NCBI GenBank assembly: GCA_004325065.1
Contig: PITI01000248.1
Location: 1-15,983, forward strand
Length of the DNA stretch: 15,983 nucleotides
Reading direction: 5' to 3'
Origin: Hamiltosporidium magnivora
Lineage: Eukaryota; Microsporidia; Dubosqiidae
The position numbers and the translations under genes are program-made. The notes under the pieces are model-generated. The model ran no database searches. It had not been told where the DNA came from and saw only the letters and a program-made list of their open reading frames with translations. Position 1 is the first letter of the stretch. Each line of letters starts with the position of its first letter. Positions 1 to 7,568 of the stretch are shown here, piece by piece.

Positions 1-227
1 AAATAATTTTACCATTTTTATACTTTTACTTCTAAGCCTCAAATACCAACAGTTGTTTTTACTGTTTTATATTTTTTTATGGAAAATATTAAAGATTCGA
101 GTAGAAATATACTTTAAATTAATTTTAGTAATTTTTTCTGTTTTATAAGAAATAAATTCTTATAAAAATATTACTAATAAAATTAAAGATTACATCTGTC
201 TATTATACCAAATATCAATAATCAATA

Positions 228-397
228 CAGTACATTATGACTTTGATATGATATTTAAATAATAATCTTTTATTTATTAGATTTCTTTAAAAATTTATTT
301 GGTATTTAAATACAGTACATTATGGCTTTTATATGATACTGTAAAAGATTAATTCTTTATTTTTGGTTCCTTTAAAAGTTTATTTGGAATTTAAATT
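228..397. repeat. Imperfect 85-bp direct repeat, two copies
   Basis: Two adjacent copies begin with CAGTACATTATG at 228 and 313 and both end in a TTTATTTGG(T/A)ATTTAAAT stretch, giving an offset of 85 bp. The middles have diverged. The rest of 1-510 is plain AT-rich sequence with no gene, RNA or further structure that I can recognise. Confidence 0.7.
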
Positions 398-510
398 TAA
401 AACTAAAACATAGAATTTTTCAACGAACTTTGAATTTTACAATAAATTTAATCATAAAAAAAAATATTAAATTATTAAATAAGTTATTAATTTAAATATC
501 AAATAAACTT

Positions 511-570
511 TTAATTGAACTTTTAATTGAACTAATAATTGAACTAATAATTGAACTAATAATTGAACTG
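511..570. repeat. 12-bp tandem repeat, ATTGAACTAATA
   Basis: ATTGAAC starts at 514, 526, 538, 550 and 562, an exact 12-bp period over five units. The first units have TTTTA where later ones have TAATA. It is simple non-coding repeat DNA downstream of the TIP-like gene. Confidence 0.85.
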
Positions 571-626
571 TTTAAGAAATACTAAAATTATAATTTAAAA
601 TAAAAAATAAATAAATCTTTTTTACT

Positions 627-801
627 TAAATCTTAAATCCTAAATCTTAAATCATAAATCTTAAATCATAAATCATAAATCATAAATCATAAATCTTACA
701 TCATAAATCTTAAATCTTAAATCTTAAATCATAAATCATAAATCATAAATCATAAATCATAAATCATAAATCCTAAATCTTAAATCCTAAATCCTAAATC
801 A
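627..801. repeat. Heptamer array TAAATCN, 25 units in register
   Basis: Twenty-five consecutive 7-mers of the form TAAATC followed by A, T or C run without an insertion or deletion; one unit reads TACATC. The last unit, 795-801, is TAAATCA, whose TCA is the TGA stop codon of the minus-strand gene at 799-2514. On that strand the unit reads TGATTTA, and because 7 is not a multiple of 3 the array presents TGA or TAG stops in every frame. Confidence 0.9.
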
Positions 802-2514
802 CAGCGCTCTAAAAAATATCGATTCTTCTGCTTTTTCTAGTTTTTTAATTTTTCTTTTTTCTCTAAAATGAAAAATAAATACCAAAATAATATTTATAAC
901 CATAACACATATAACAACTATCGATACAAACAAAGCATACATTCCTAAATTTAAAAATAAATCGATTTCTATTTTACTTGGAGTTATTGGTCTGAAAACC
1001 AAATCAGAATTTGGTATAAAATTGTTATTTATTTGATATGACTGATATTTTGAGGATTGTGGACCAGTAACGTACATTTTATCAACCAATAAATTCATAT
1101 TTCCTAATCCCCAATACACATTTGGTGACTGTAAATGTAAAAAAGAAGATTGTGGCATTTGACACCCAAACCATAACAATTTTTCATCTGCATTTGTAAA
1201 TAAATATGAAATACCGGGAATTCCAGACGAATAAGATCTTTTTTTTGTGTCCGGAGAAATTGTGAGAGCAGAAAGTTTTAAATTTTCAACTGAAAAATTA
1301 TTTTGAGAAAAAGACAATCTAGGTTTTCCATCTACCAAATGATTTATCATAATTCCTGTTCTACCCGTATTTTCAGGATCACAGGGTGATACTGATATGA
1401 TACCTGTCATTTTTTGTATCTCTGTAGCAAATTCTGCTGGTTTAAACATTTTACTACCACTTTCTCCTGTATTCTGTAATATTTTTACATATCTGTTACC
1501 TTGTTTCTCCATTATTAATAGAATATCTGGTAATCCATCCATATCCAAATCCCCTATAAATATTCCACTTGGAGAATTCTCTATCATTTCTGTTTCTATC
1601 ACAGGAACCATTTCTGGAAACATTTCTTCTAAATTTATTTTAATATTAAATAACGGATCATCTGTTTTATATCCCCAATTCTCTACTTCTTTACCAATCA
1701 TATCCCAGTTAAGTCCTTGTTTATAAGTTTTAGTTTTTAAAGGAGTTCTACAATTTATTAAAATATTTAAAAACCAAAAATTTTCTTCTTTTGTTACAAA
1801 AACAATATCATTGGTTCCTTTTCTAGTAAAATCAGCAAATACCATTGGTCCTCCTTTATTAACAATAATATCTTTACTTTCAATTTTATTAAAATCTCCT
1901 TTTTCAAATTTATAAATTTCAATTCTATTTTTATTTTCCTCTTCCATAATTAAAACCAATTCTGGTTTTAAATCTCCATTTACATCTATAAAAGCACTTG
2001 AATGATTTTCAGATAAATTTCCTGTAATTTTAGAATCTATTTTTTCATATTTTGTATCTGAAAAAGAATGTAAAATTATAAATCCATTTTCTGTTTGAAT
2101 TAGAAGTGCTGGTCTATAATTCAAACTGTAAGTAAACAATACAGGCATTCTTACACCATCTGGTATTTCTAAATACGTATTTTTAGACCAAAGTTTCATT
2201 TTATATTTATTATCTTTTTTACAAATAATTAAAAAATCTAATGAACTGTCACAGGTAAAATCACATGGAATTATAAAATAAACGTCATCTTCACTGATTT
2301 TAAGATTTGTTGTAATTTTATATTCAAAATTTATTCTGCTGTAAGAATACGAAATTAAAGTCTTTTTGTCACTTGAAATACCAATAAAATCTGTTTTTCT
2401 TTTATGTTCAGTGTCACACAAATAAAGTAAAGTGAAATCTGTAGAAATAAGTTTTGGTTTGTCAAAATCCTCAGCTTTTCTTTTTTTAAATATTTTCTTT
2501 AAAAAAGATAACAT
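799..2514 (-). CDS. ITFG1: TIP/LINKIN family FG-GAP membrane protein
   Basis: A 571-residue protein resembling the T-cell immunomodulatory protein (ITFG1/LINKIN) family, beta-propeller adhesion proteins held by one C-terminal membrane segment. FG-GAP/VCBS-type blades are visible near residues 174-190 (FIDVNGDLKPELVL), 225-240 and 318-335, the last with a calcium-loop-like DLDMDGLPD at 322-330. The family C-terminus is well kept: QSSFLHLQSPNVYWGLGN (455-472), PNSDLVFRP (501-509), a membrane helix at about 524-548, then a basic tail ending FFRAL. An in-frame TAA lies four codons upstream of the ATG, so the start is well fixed. Oddly, the N-terminus (MLSFLKKIFKKRK) is basic and amphipathic, with no clear signal peptide, although the family is normally type I. 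The stop codon lies in a heptamer repeat. Family assignment is firm; role in this organism is inferred. Confidence 0.85.
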   Translation of the reverse strand: MLSFLKKIFKKRKAEDFDKPKLISTDFTLLYLCDTEHKRKTDFIGISSDKKTLISYSYSRINFEYKITTNLKISEDDVYFIIPCDFTCDSSLDFLIICKKDNKYKMKLWSKNTYLEIPDGVRMPVLFTYSLNYRPALLIQTENGFIILHSFSDTKYEKIDSKITGNLSENHSSAFIDVNGDLKPELVLIMEEENKNRIEIYKFEKGDFNKIESKDIIVNKGGPMVFADFTRKGTNDIVFVTKEENFWFLNILINCRTPLKTKTYKQGLNWDMIGKEVENWGYKTDDPLFNIKINLEEMFPEMVPVIETEMIENSPSGIFIGDLDMDGLPDILLIMEKQGNRYVKILQNTGESGSKMFKPAEFATEIQKMTGIISVSPCDPENTGRTGIMINHLVDGKPRLSFSQNNFSVENLKLSALTISPDTKKRSYSSGIPGISYLFTNADEKLLWFGCQMPQSSFLHLQSPNVYWGLGNMNLLVDKMYVTGPQSSKYQSYQINNNFIPNSDLVFRPITPSKIEIDLFLNLGMYALFVSIVVICVMVINIILVFIFHFREKRKIKKLEKAEESIFFRAL

Positions 2515-2517
2515 ATA

Positions 2518-2554
2518 GGGTTCCTTTTACGGTGTAGAGATTTATATTTAAAAA
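2518..2554 (-). promoter_or_regulatory. Probable promoter of the TIP-like gene
   Basis: On the minus strand a TATA-like TTTAAATATAAAT lies about 26-39 nt before the ATG, and CCC sits at -6 to -4 (GGG at 2518-2520 on the plus strand). CCC-type motifs just before the start have been described for microsporidian genes. The assignment rests on position and composition only. Confidence 0.4.
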
Positions 2555-2603
2555 GGAGAAAATTTTTTCTTTTTTTGGAATTTGATAATCTTTAATGAAA
2601 AAC

Positions 2604-2682
2604 GGGAAAAAGGGGAGGTGAAAAAGGGTTAGGGTGATGATAAAGGGTTAGGGGAGTAGTAGTATGTGGTTGTAGTAGGGGG
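2604..2682 (+). other. G-run cluster with telomere-like GGGTTAGGG
   Basis: G-runs occur at 2604-2606, 2612-2615, 2626-2628, 2632-2634, 2645-2647, 2651-2654 and 2678-2682. The block 2626-2654 has four runs with loops of 3, 10 and 3 nt, compatible with a G-quadruplex on the plus strand, which is the template strand for the gene starting at 2514. GGGTTAGGG appears once and GGGTTAGGGG once, resembling telomeric units, but there is no true telomeric array. The last run continues as GGGGGTGTTAG, the core of the intergenic repeat family. Confidence 0.6.
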
Positions 2683-2685
2683 TGT

Positions 2686-2845
2686 TAGTAACAATACTAA
2701 TAATACTAGTGATAAGATATATAATACTAATAATAAGAGTAACAACACTAATAACAACATTAATAACCATACTAGTGATAAGAGTAGTAATAACAGTATT
2801 AATAACACAAGTAATACTAACCCTAGATATTGTCAGTAACAATAA
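2686..2845. repeat. Degenerate trinucleotide-rich stretch (AAT/ACT/AAC)
   Basis: A run of AATACTAAT, AGTAATAAC and AACATTAAT words of no strict period. It creates a 64-codon minus-strand reading frame of I, T, V and S only, which I regard as a by-product of the repeat. The remainder of the gap, 2846-2985, is AT-rich without recognisable features. Confidence 0.55.
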
Positions 2846-3021
2846 GAACCACTAACTCTCTTTTCAAATTCTTAAAATTTTAATTTATTTATGCGTTTAA
2901 ATGAAATTCTTTATTTAAAAATATATTTTCTATAAAATAAAGAAGAGTTATTCTATTTAAAGAGAAATATAATTAAAGGGTTGGGATAAGTGTAACAGTG
3001 TTATATGTATAAGTATTATAA

Positions 3022-3430
3022 TAACACCCTTATAAGTATTAGTAGTGTGTTAACACCCTCTTATATATTGGGAGTATAATAACACCCTTATAAGTATTAG
3101 TAGTGTGTTAACACCCTCTTATCTATAAGTAGTATAATAACACCCTTATAAGTATTAGTAGTATAATAACACCCTTATAAGTATTAGTACTGTATTAACA
3201 CCTTATATTTACACTACAGTCATTAAAACCCTTATATTTACTACTCTTTATATTAACACCCTCTTATTTATAAATACAGTCATTAACACCTTATATTTAC
3301 TACTCTTTATATTAACACCTTATATTTACACTACAGTCATTAACACCCTCTTATTTACACTATTGTCATTAACACCCTCTTATTTACACTACAGTCATTA
3401 ACACCCTCTTATATAAATCCTCTTATTTAC
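3022..3430. repeat. 29-bp tandem array, core TAACACCC
   Basis: Cores start at 3022, 3051, 3080, 3109, 3138, 3167, 3196, 3224, 3254, 3284, 3313, 3341, 3370 and 3399: fourteen units with spacing of 28-30 bp. Early units read TAACACCCTTATAAGTATTA and later ones TAACACCCTCTTATTTACAC. The array touches the 3' end of the gene at 3427-5301; a unit fragment, CCTCTTATTTAC at 3419-3430, contains that gene's TAA stop. On the gene's sense strand the core reads GGGTGTTA downstream of the stop. Not a CRISPR: no conserved spacers or cas genes, and a eukaryotic context. Confidence 0.92.
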
Positions 3431-5301
3431 ATATCTGTACTCCTTTTATTTAATAACTCTTTAAGACTAACAATATCTTTAACATATTTCTTACACAACT
3501 CTAAATTAACACCTACCTTAAAAAACAAAGGAGTTTCTTTTTCTGATATTTTATTTAACAATTCATCAATCAAAGTAATAAATCTTTTATCTTCTTGTAA
3601 AGATCCTTGTTTAATAATAGATTCTACAGAATCTAAAAACATAATATTATAAGAAGATTGTTTATCTTTAATATCTTGATTTAAAATATAAAGTAATTTG
3701 GTACATCTATCTAAGTAAAGAGATACTTCATTTATTTGTAGGTTTTTAGCAAATTTAGTAAAAAGTTTAAATATTTTATGATTTATTTCTGTTTGACGAA
3801 TAGAAAGTGATTTGTCTTCTATTTTTTCATTTTCTATTTCTTTTATTTTTATACCTAAAAAATTATGAAGTTTTGAGGAATATTTATGACTTTCTAAAGA
3901 TAGAATTCTTAATAAATGATGTATTTTATAATTTAGTCTGTGTTTAGTTTCTTGTTTTGTTTCTTGGTTGGTCTCTTGTGTGTGAGTAGTGAGATGGGTA
4001 GAGGTGTGTGGTGGGTGGGTATCTTTTAATATATTATCTCTTAATGTATTATCTCTTAATGTATTATCTTGTATTGTATTATCTTGTATTGTATTATCTC
4101 TTAATATATTCTCCTGTATTGTATTCTCCTGTTGTATATTTCCAGTTACTTCCCTGACTTCTCCACTTTTCATCTCCCCACCTTCTATACCCCCACCTTC
4201 TATACCCTCACCTCTTCCCATTTCTATTGTATTTGGTTTTGTAGGGCTGGATTGGTTGGTTCTATAATAATAATCTTTAAGAAATTCTACAATACTGTTA
4301 GTTTTATCTTCATTAGAATAAATTTGTATTTTACTTTTCTGTTTTTTATTTTCTAAATTAAATTTACTTTTAGAAGAAAATTCATCACTACTTGAAATAA
4401 ACCTGTGCATACACGGATGTACTTTGGTTTTTAATGATTCTTCTTTGTTTTCATTTATTTGTTCCATATATTCTCCTGTAAATAAAGTTATGTCAAAAAT
4501 GTTGGAAAAAAGTCTTTCAAAATTTATTTGAATTTCTTTTTTTATTTCTTCTTCTTTATGTTTTGAAAAACAAATATTTGTGTCGAAGAAGGAGTTGTTT
4601 GAAGGGTTTTCGTGTGATTTTATATTTTGGTTATTTGATTGATTATTACTCATTTCATCAGTTCTTACTTCATTTTCTTGATATTCTTGATTTGTATTTA
4701 TTAGGTTTGTATTTACTTGATTTTCTTGATTTCTATTTACTAGGTCTCCATTTACTTGATTTCCTTTCATTTCATTTACTTGATTTCCTTTCATTTCATT
4801 TACTGAATTTATTTTCTTTTCTTGTAATTGCTCTTCGTTTCTTAAAATAATATTTTTAAGGAATTTTAGGTTTCCTTTTATAACTTTGAACATACAAATT
4901 TTAACTTCTTCGTCTTTTTCACTGAAATATTCACTGATTTCACCTAAAACTACATTTTTGTGTTGTTCAATTTCATTTACACTTTCGTTTCCTTCAAAAA
5001 TATATTTTTCAGATTTTTCTTTAAATTCCACATATCTAATCAATTCACAATAAATATAATCTTTAAAATGAAGTAATCTGCTTTCTATCTTTCTTTTGAT
5101 ATCTCCTGCTTTCTTCTCAAAAACATCTATTTGTAAAATATCTGTGTGTAAATTATTTTGAAATTTTTGAAATATTCGTGATATTCTGGTTATTTCTTCG
5201 TGTACTTTTTTCATTTTGTGAAGTTCTTTTTCTCTTCGTTTGTCGTGGTAACTTTGTATTGTTCTGTCTAGTTTCTTTCTAAGTTTGTCTAATTCTACCA
5301 T
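3427..5301 (-). CDS. Coiled-coil protein of unknown function with in-frame repeats
   Basis: A 624-residue protein I do not recognise. Residues 1-160 are charged and helical (KLRKKLDRT, KRREKELHKMKKVHEE), likely coiled coil. A low-complexity Asn/Gln-rich middle follows, with NEMKGNQV twice (168-183) and Q/N-rich variants to about 208. Gly/Glu repeats lie at 364-376. Seven pentapeptides of the form (Q/R)(E/D)N(T/I)(I/L) lie at 391-425, coded by a 15-nt tandem repeat. TQETNQETKQETK is at 441-453. Residues 455-620 return to helical, Leu/Ile/Lys-rich sequence that could be a folded C-terminal domain. There is no signal peptide or membrane segment, suggesting a cytoplasmic or nuclear protein. Reading frame length and clean ends support a real gene. 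A tethering or scaffold role is possible but is not shown. Confidence 0.8.
   Translation of the reverse strand: MVELDKLRKKLDRTIQSYHDKRREKELHKMKKVHEEITRISRIFQKFQNNLHTDILQIDVFEKKAGDIKRKIESRLLHFKDYIYCELIRYVEFKEKSEKYIFEGNESVNEIEQHKNVVLGEISEYFSEKDEEVKICMFKVIKGNLKFLKNIILRNEEQLQEKKINSVNEMKGNQVNEMKGNQVNGDLVNRNQENQVNTNLINTNQEYQENEVRTDEMSNNQSNNQNIKSHENPSNNSFFDTNICFSKHKEEEIKKEIQINFERLFSNIFDITLFTGEYMEQINENKEESLKTKVHPCMHRFISSSDEFSSKSKFNLENKKQKSKIQIYSNEDKTNSIVEFLKDYYYRTNQSSPTKPNTIEMGRGEGIEGGGIEGGEMKSGEVREVTGNIQQENTIQENILRDNTIQDNTIQDNTLRDNTLRDNILKDTHPPHTSTHLTTHTQETNQETKQETKHRLNYKIHHLLRILSLESHKYSSKLHNFLGIKIKEIENEKIEDKSLSIRQTEINHKIFKLFTKFAKNLQINEVSLYLDRCTKLLYILNQDIKDKQSSYNIMFLDSVESIIKQGSLQEDKRFITLIDELLNKISEKETPLFFKVGVNLELCKKYVKDIVSLKELLNKRSTDM
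4027..4131 (-). repeat. 15-nt coding tandem repeat, seven pentapeptides
   Basis: Plus-strand words such as ATTATCTCTTAATGT and ATTATCTTGTATTGT repeat every 15 nt and encode QENTI, QENIL, RDNTI, QDNTI, QDNTL, RDNTL and RDNIL at residues 391-425 of the coiled-coil protein. The period keeps frame. Copy number is likely to vary between strains (inference). Confidence 0.85.
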
Positions 5302-5469
5302 TTTTAACTTTTTTTTTACTTTTTTTTTCTCCTTTCTTTTCCTTTTTTATGCTACAAAAAATACCAATAAAATTTACATTTCTTATCAGTAAATTACTGA
5401 AACAGTTAGAGGGTTTTATTTACAGTAAAAAGGTTTTGTGTTTTAAAGTGGTGTATTGTAAGAGGTATT

Positions 5470-5715
5470 ACTAAAGGGGTGTTAAATAAGCACGTTATTA
5501 GTTGTACAGTTAAAGGGGTGTTATACAACTTGATAAGCTATGTATGCTTAAAGGGGTGTTAAACAACTGGAAAAGTAATGCAGCTTAAAGTGGTGCTAAA
5601 CAACACCGTGATTGCACGTAGTTAAAAGGGTTTTAAACAATCTAAAAAGTTAAGTATATTTAAAAGGGTGTTAAACAAGTTAATAGGTTGTGTATAGTTA
5701 AAAGGGTGTTAAAAT
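5470..5715. repeat. ~38-bp tandem array, core AAAGGGGTGTTAAA
   Basis: G-run cores lie at about 5476, 5516, 5553, 5587 (variant AAAGTGGTGCTAAA), 5625, 5664 and 5703, spacing 34-40 bp. One more copy stands apart at 5791-5802. The spacers are not conserved. The array lies 5' of the gene starting at 5301; on that gene's sense strand the core reads TTTAACACCCCTTT. The stretch 5302-5469 between gene and array is AT-rich with poly-purine tracts just before the ATG and nothing else recognised. Confidence 0.85.
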
Positions 5716-5906
5716 ATAATAACCTTAAAACCCCTATTCAATAAGAATATAGCTATTACCAATGTCAAATAATTTTTTTTATATATAATTAAAGGGGTGT
5801 TATTTCACATTACAATTTACTAGTAATTTAACACCTAAATATACTTATAATTAACACCCCTTTATTTATTAACAAATAAATAAAATATATATTTATTTAA
5901 AACCCT
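5716..5906. repeat. Polarity-switch zone with inverted core copies
   Basis: The core changes orientation here. ACCTTAAAACCCC near 5722, TTTAACACCT near 5827 and TTAACACCCCTTTATT near 5852 are plus-strand C-rich, while one GGGGTGTTA at 5794 is still G-rich. The C-rich copies are on the 3' side of the RanBP1-type gene, whose stop lies in the next motif, AACCCTTTATT at 5901-5911. Confidence 0.6.
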
Positions 5907-5911
5907 TTATT
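5906..5911 (-). terminator. AATAAA signal overlapping the stop codon
   Basis: On the minus strand the end of the RanBP1-type gene reads AAATAAAGGG; the TAA stop (5909-5907) is the centre of an AATAAA poly(A)-type hexamer. Overlap of stop and polyadenylation signal is plausible for a genome with very short 3' untranslated regions. It is a sequence match only. Confidence 0.4.
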
Positions 5912-6767
5912 TCTTACTCTCTAATACCACCCTGTTATTTTCCTTTCCAATCTCAAAACTGTCTTTAAACCCTTTAGCCTCTTTATCCTCTTTAAACTTA
6001 ACAATATAAGTTTGTTGCTTATCACTAATCTCATCAATAGTATCTCCTATCGTAGACCAAACCCATGTATTCTCATGTATTTCATGTCCTAAAATTTCAG
6101 ACCAAGGTTCTATAAAATGATTACAACCTAATTTCATTAACTTATCTCTAACCATTACAATTCTTACCATTCCATTACTTTCTCCTTTCGTTATATAAAT
6201 CTTACCAACTCCTCTTGTCACTACTTTCGATTCATTCATTCTAAATAGCTTACAATTGCCTCTAAATAATATTTCTCCTTTCAAATGCTCTTCATCAAAT
6301 TTTTGTTGAATTTTTTCTGTCTCCTCGTCTGTTACACTTCCAACTCCAATTTCTTTCTTTTTAATTACTGAAGAAGTAAGAAAAGGACTTTCTTTATGTT
6401 GAACGGTTGTAGTTTGTTCGGTTGTAGTTGATTGTGTGTTTGTAATTGGAATTTGTGTAGTTGTTTGTTCTTTTGTGGTTTGTTCTTTTGTGGTTTGTTG
6501 TTCTTTCAATTCCTCTCCTTTTGGTTTTTTTTCTTCTTTTTCTTCGTTTTTTTCTTCTGTTTTTTCTAACTTTTTTTCTTCCTTCTCTACTTCTTTATTC
6601 TTATTCCTCGCTACTTCTTTATTCTTCTCTGATTCTTCATTCTTCTCTGATTCTTTATTCTTCTCTGAATCTTCATTCTTGACCACTTCTTTATTCTTGT
6701 CCACTTCCTTCTCTACATCTTCCTTTTCTTGTATTATTTTTCTGGTGTCTGTATCTGAAGGAAGCAT
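5907..6767 (-). CDS. YRB1: RanBP1/Yrb1-type Ran-binding protein
   Basis: A 286-residue protein whose C-terminal half (about 164-276) is a Ran-binding domain. Visible family landmarks in order are GEILF (164-168), CKLFRM (172-177), TRGVGKIYI (184-192), RIVMVRDKLMKLGCNHFI (202-219) and WVWSTIGD (235-242). RanBP1 proteins bind Ran-GTP and stimulate its hydrolysis together with RanGAP, releasing export and import complexes on the cytoplasmic side of the nuclear pore. The first 130 residues are Lys/Glu-rich with repeats (EKNKES, EKNEES, EKNKEV; TTKEQ twice) followed by a Thr/Gln-rich linker; this is longer than in typical Yrb1. No FG repeats are seen, so Yrb1 fits better than Nup2, though a Yrb2/Nup2-like role remains possible. 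CCCC lies at -7 to -4 before the ATG, and the stop is inside AATAAA. Confidence 0.88.
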   Translation of the reverse strand: MLPSDTDTRKIIQEKEDVEKEVDKNKEVVKNEDSEKNKESEKNEESEKNKEVARNKNKEVEKEEKKLEKTEEKNEEKEEKKPKGEELKEQQTTKEQTTKEQTTTQIPITNTQSTTTEQTTTVQHKESPFLTSSVIKKKEIGVGSVTDEETEKIQQKFDEEHLKGEILFRGNCKLFRMNESKVVTRGVGKIYITKGESNGMVRIVMVRDKLMKLGCNHFIEPWSEILGHEIHENTWVWSTIGDTIDEISDKQQTYIVKFKEDKEAKGFKDSFEIGKENNRVVLESKK

Positions 6768-6790
6768 AAAGGGGTTGAAAATTTAATACG
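6768..6790 (-). promoter_or_regulatory. Start-proximal CCCC and AT element of the RanBP1-type gene
   Basis: The minus strand reads TATTAAATTTTCAACCCC and then TTTATG. This combines an AAATTT-like element with a C-run directly before the start, both of the kind reported upstream of microsporidian starts. The same CCCCTTTAT string is a unit of the flanking intergenic repeat family. Confidence 0.4.
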
Positions 6791-6826
6791 AATTTTTAAG
6801 GAACAAATTGTTGATACACCTGTTAT

Positions 6827-7275
6827 TCGAAAGGGTGTTGTTTATTAACGGTTTATATCACTTGTGATATGTTTCTATCGTAAAATAATAGGTGTTAATT
6901 AAAGTAATTTATTTATATCAGGATTAACACCCTTTTACTTACATCACTATTAATTATAACCCCTTTAATTAATAGTATTCTACCACCCTTTAATTCTAAT
7001 ACTATTAATTATACCCCTTTACTTAATTCACTTTTAATTATAACCCCTTTAATTCAATAGTATTCGTTAATACCCTTTAATTCTATTACTTTAAATTATA
7101 ACCCTTTAATTCAATAGTATTCGTTACCACCCTTTAATTCTATTACTTTAAATTATACCCCTTTAATTACATTACGATTTATTATAACCCCTTTAATCAT
7201 ATTTGTTTTTCTTCATATTACTAACACCCTGATACCTAATCATTCACTTACTAACACCCCTGTATATTAACTCTT
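6827..7275. repeat. Divergent-gap array, ~29-bp period (58-bp dimers)
   Basis: Near the left gene the core is G-rich on the plus strand (AAAGGGTGTTG at about 6830, AGGTGTTAATT at about 6889). From 6922 it is C-rich: CCC runs at about 6930, 6960, 6986, 7014, 7044, 7072, 7102, 7130, 7158, 7188, 7227 and 7257. Two nearly identical 58-bp dimers cover about 7042-7157. Common words are TATAACCCCTTTAATT and ACTAACACCC. The array lies between the two divergent starts at 6767 and 7569. The rest of the gap, 7276-7540, is AT-rich with no gene seen. Confidence 0.88.
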
Positions 7276-7541
7276 TACATACAATAAATATATTTAACTA
7301 TCTATATGTATATCTCAACCATCTTTTAATATCTTAGACTATCTATAATTATATCTAAATTATAATTTAATTATTTTTTTAAGTTTTATGGCTCACATTA
7401 GTTATAATTTATTATTTTTAATAAGAAACTGTGATTCTTAAGTCAAACTACTTTTCTTAAAACAATTGACTTATCTATGACATATTTTCTGTTTAAAACG
7501 ATGTTTCTTATTTCTGATGTGAAACATGTTAGATACATGTT

Positions 7542-7549
7542 TATAAAAA
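7542..7549 (+). promoter_or_regulatory. TATA-like box of the small secreted-protein gene
   Basis: TATAAAAA lies 20-27 nt before the ATG at 7569. The position and sequence suit a TATA element with a very short 5' untranslated region. There is no CCC directly before this start. Confidence 0.45.
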
Positions 7550-7568
7550 CAGGATAATTTTAATAAAT

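Noticed and set aside
1397..1726. 109-codon plus-strand frame opposite the TIP-like gene
   Set aside because: It lies antisense within a gene supported by family motifs and has no features of its own.
2626..2654. Telomere end
   Set aside because: Only two GGGTTAGGG units occur, and genes continue on both sides, so it is at most an interstitial relic.
2648..2842. 64-codon minus-strand frame rich in I, T, V and S
   Set aside because: It is a translation of a degenerate trinucleotide-rich stretch with no start context or recognisable domain.
3022..3430. Regular array resembling a CRISPR
   Set aside because: The units are contiguous tandem repeats without unique spacers of fixed length, there are no cas genes, and the neighbours are eukaryotic.
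6436..6786. Plus-strand frames of Phe/Ser/Leu opposite the RanBP1-type N-terminus
   Set aside because: They are the antisense of Lys/Glu repeats and do not look like a protein.
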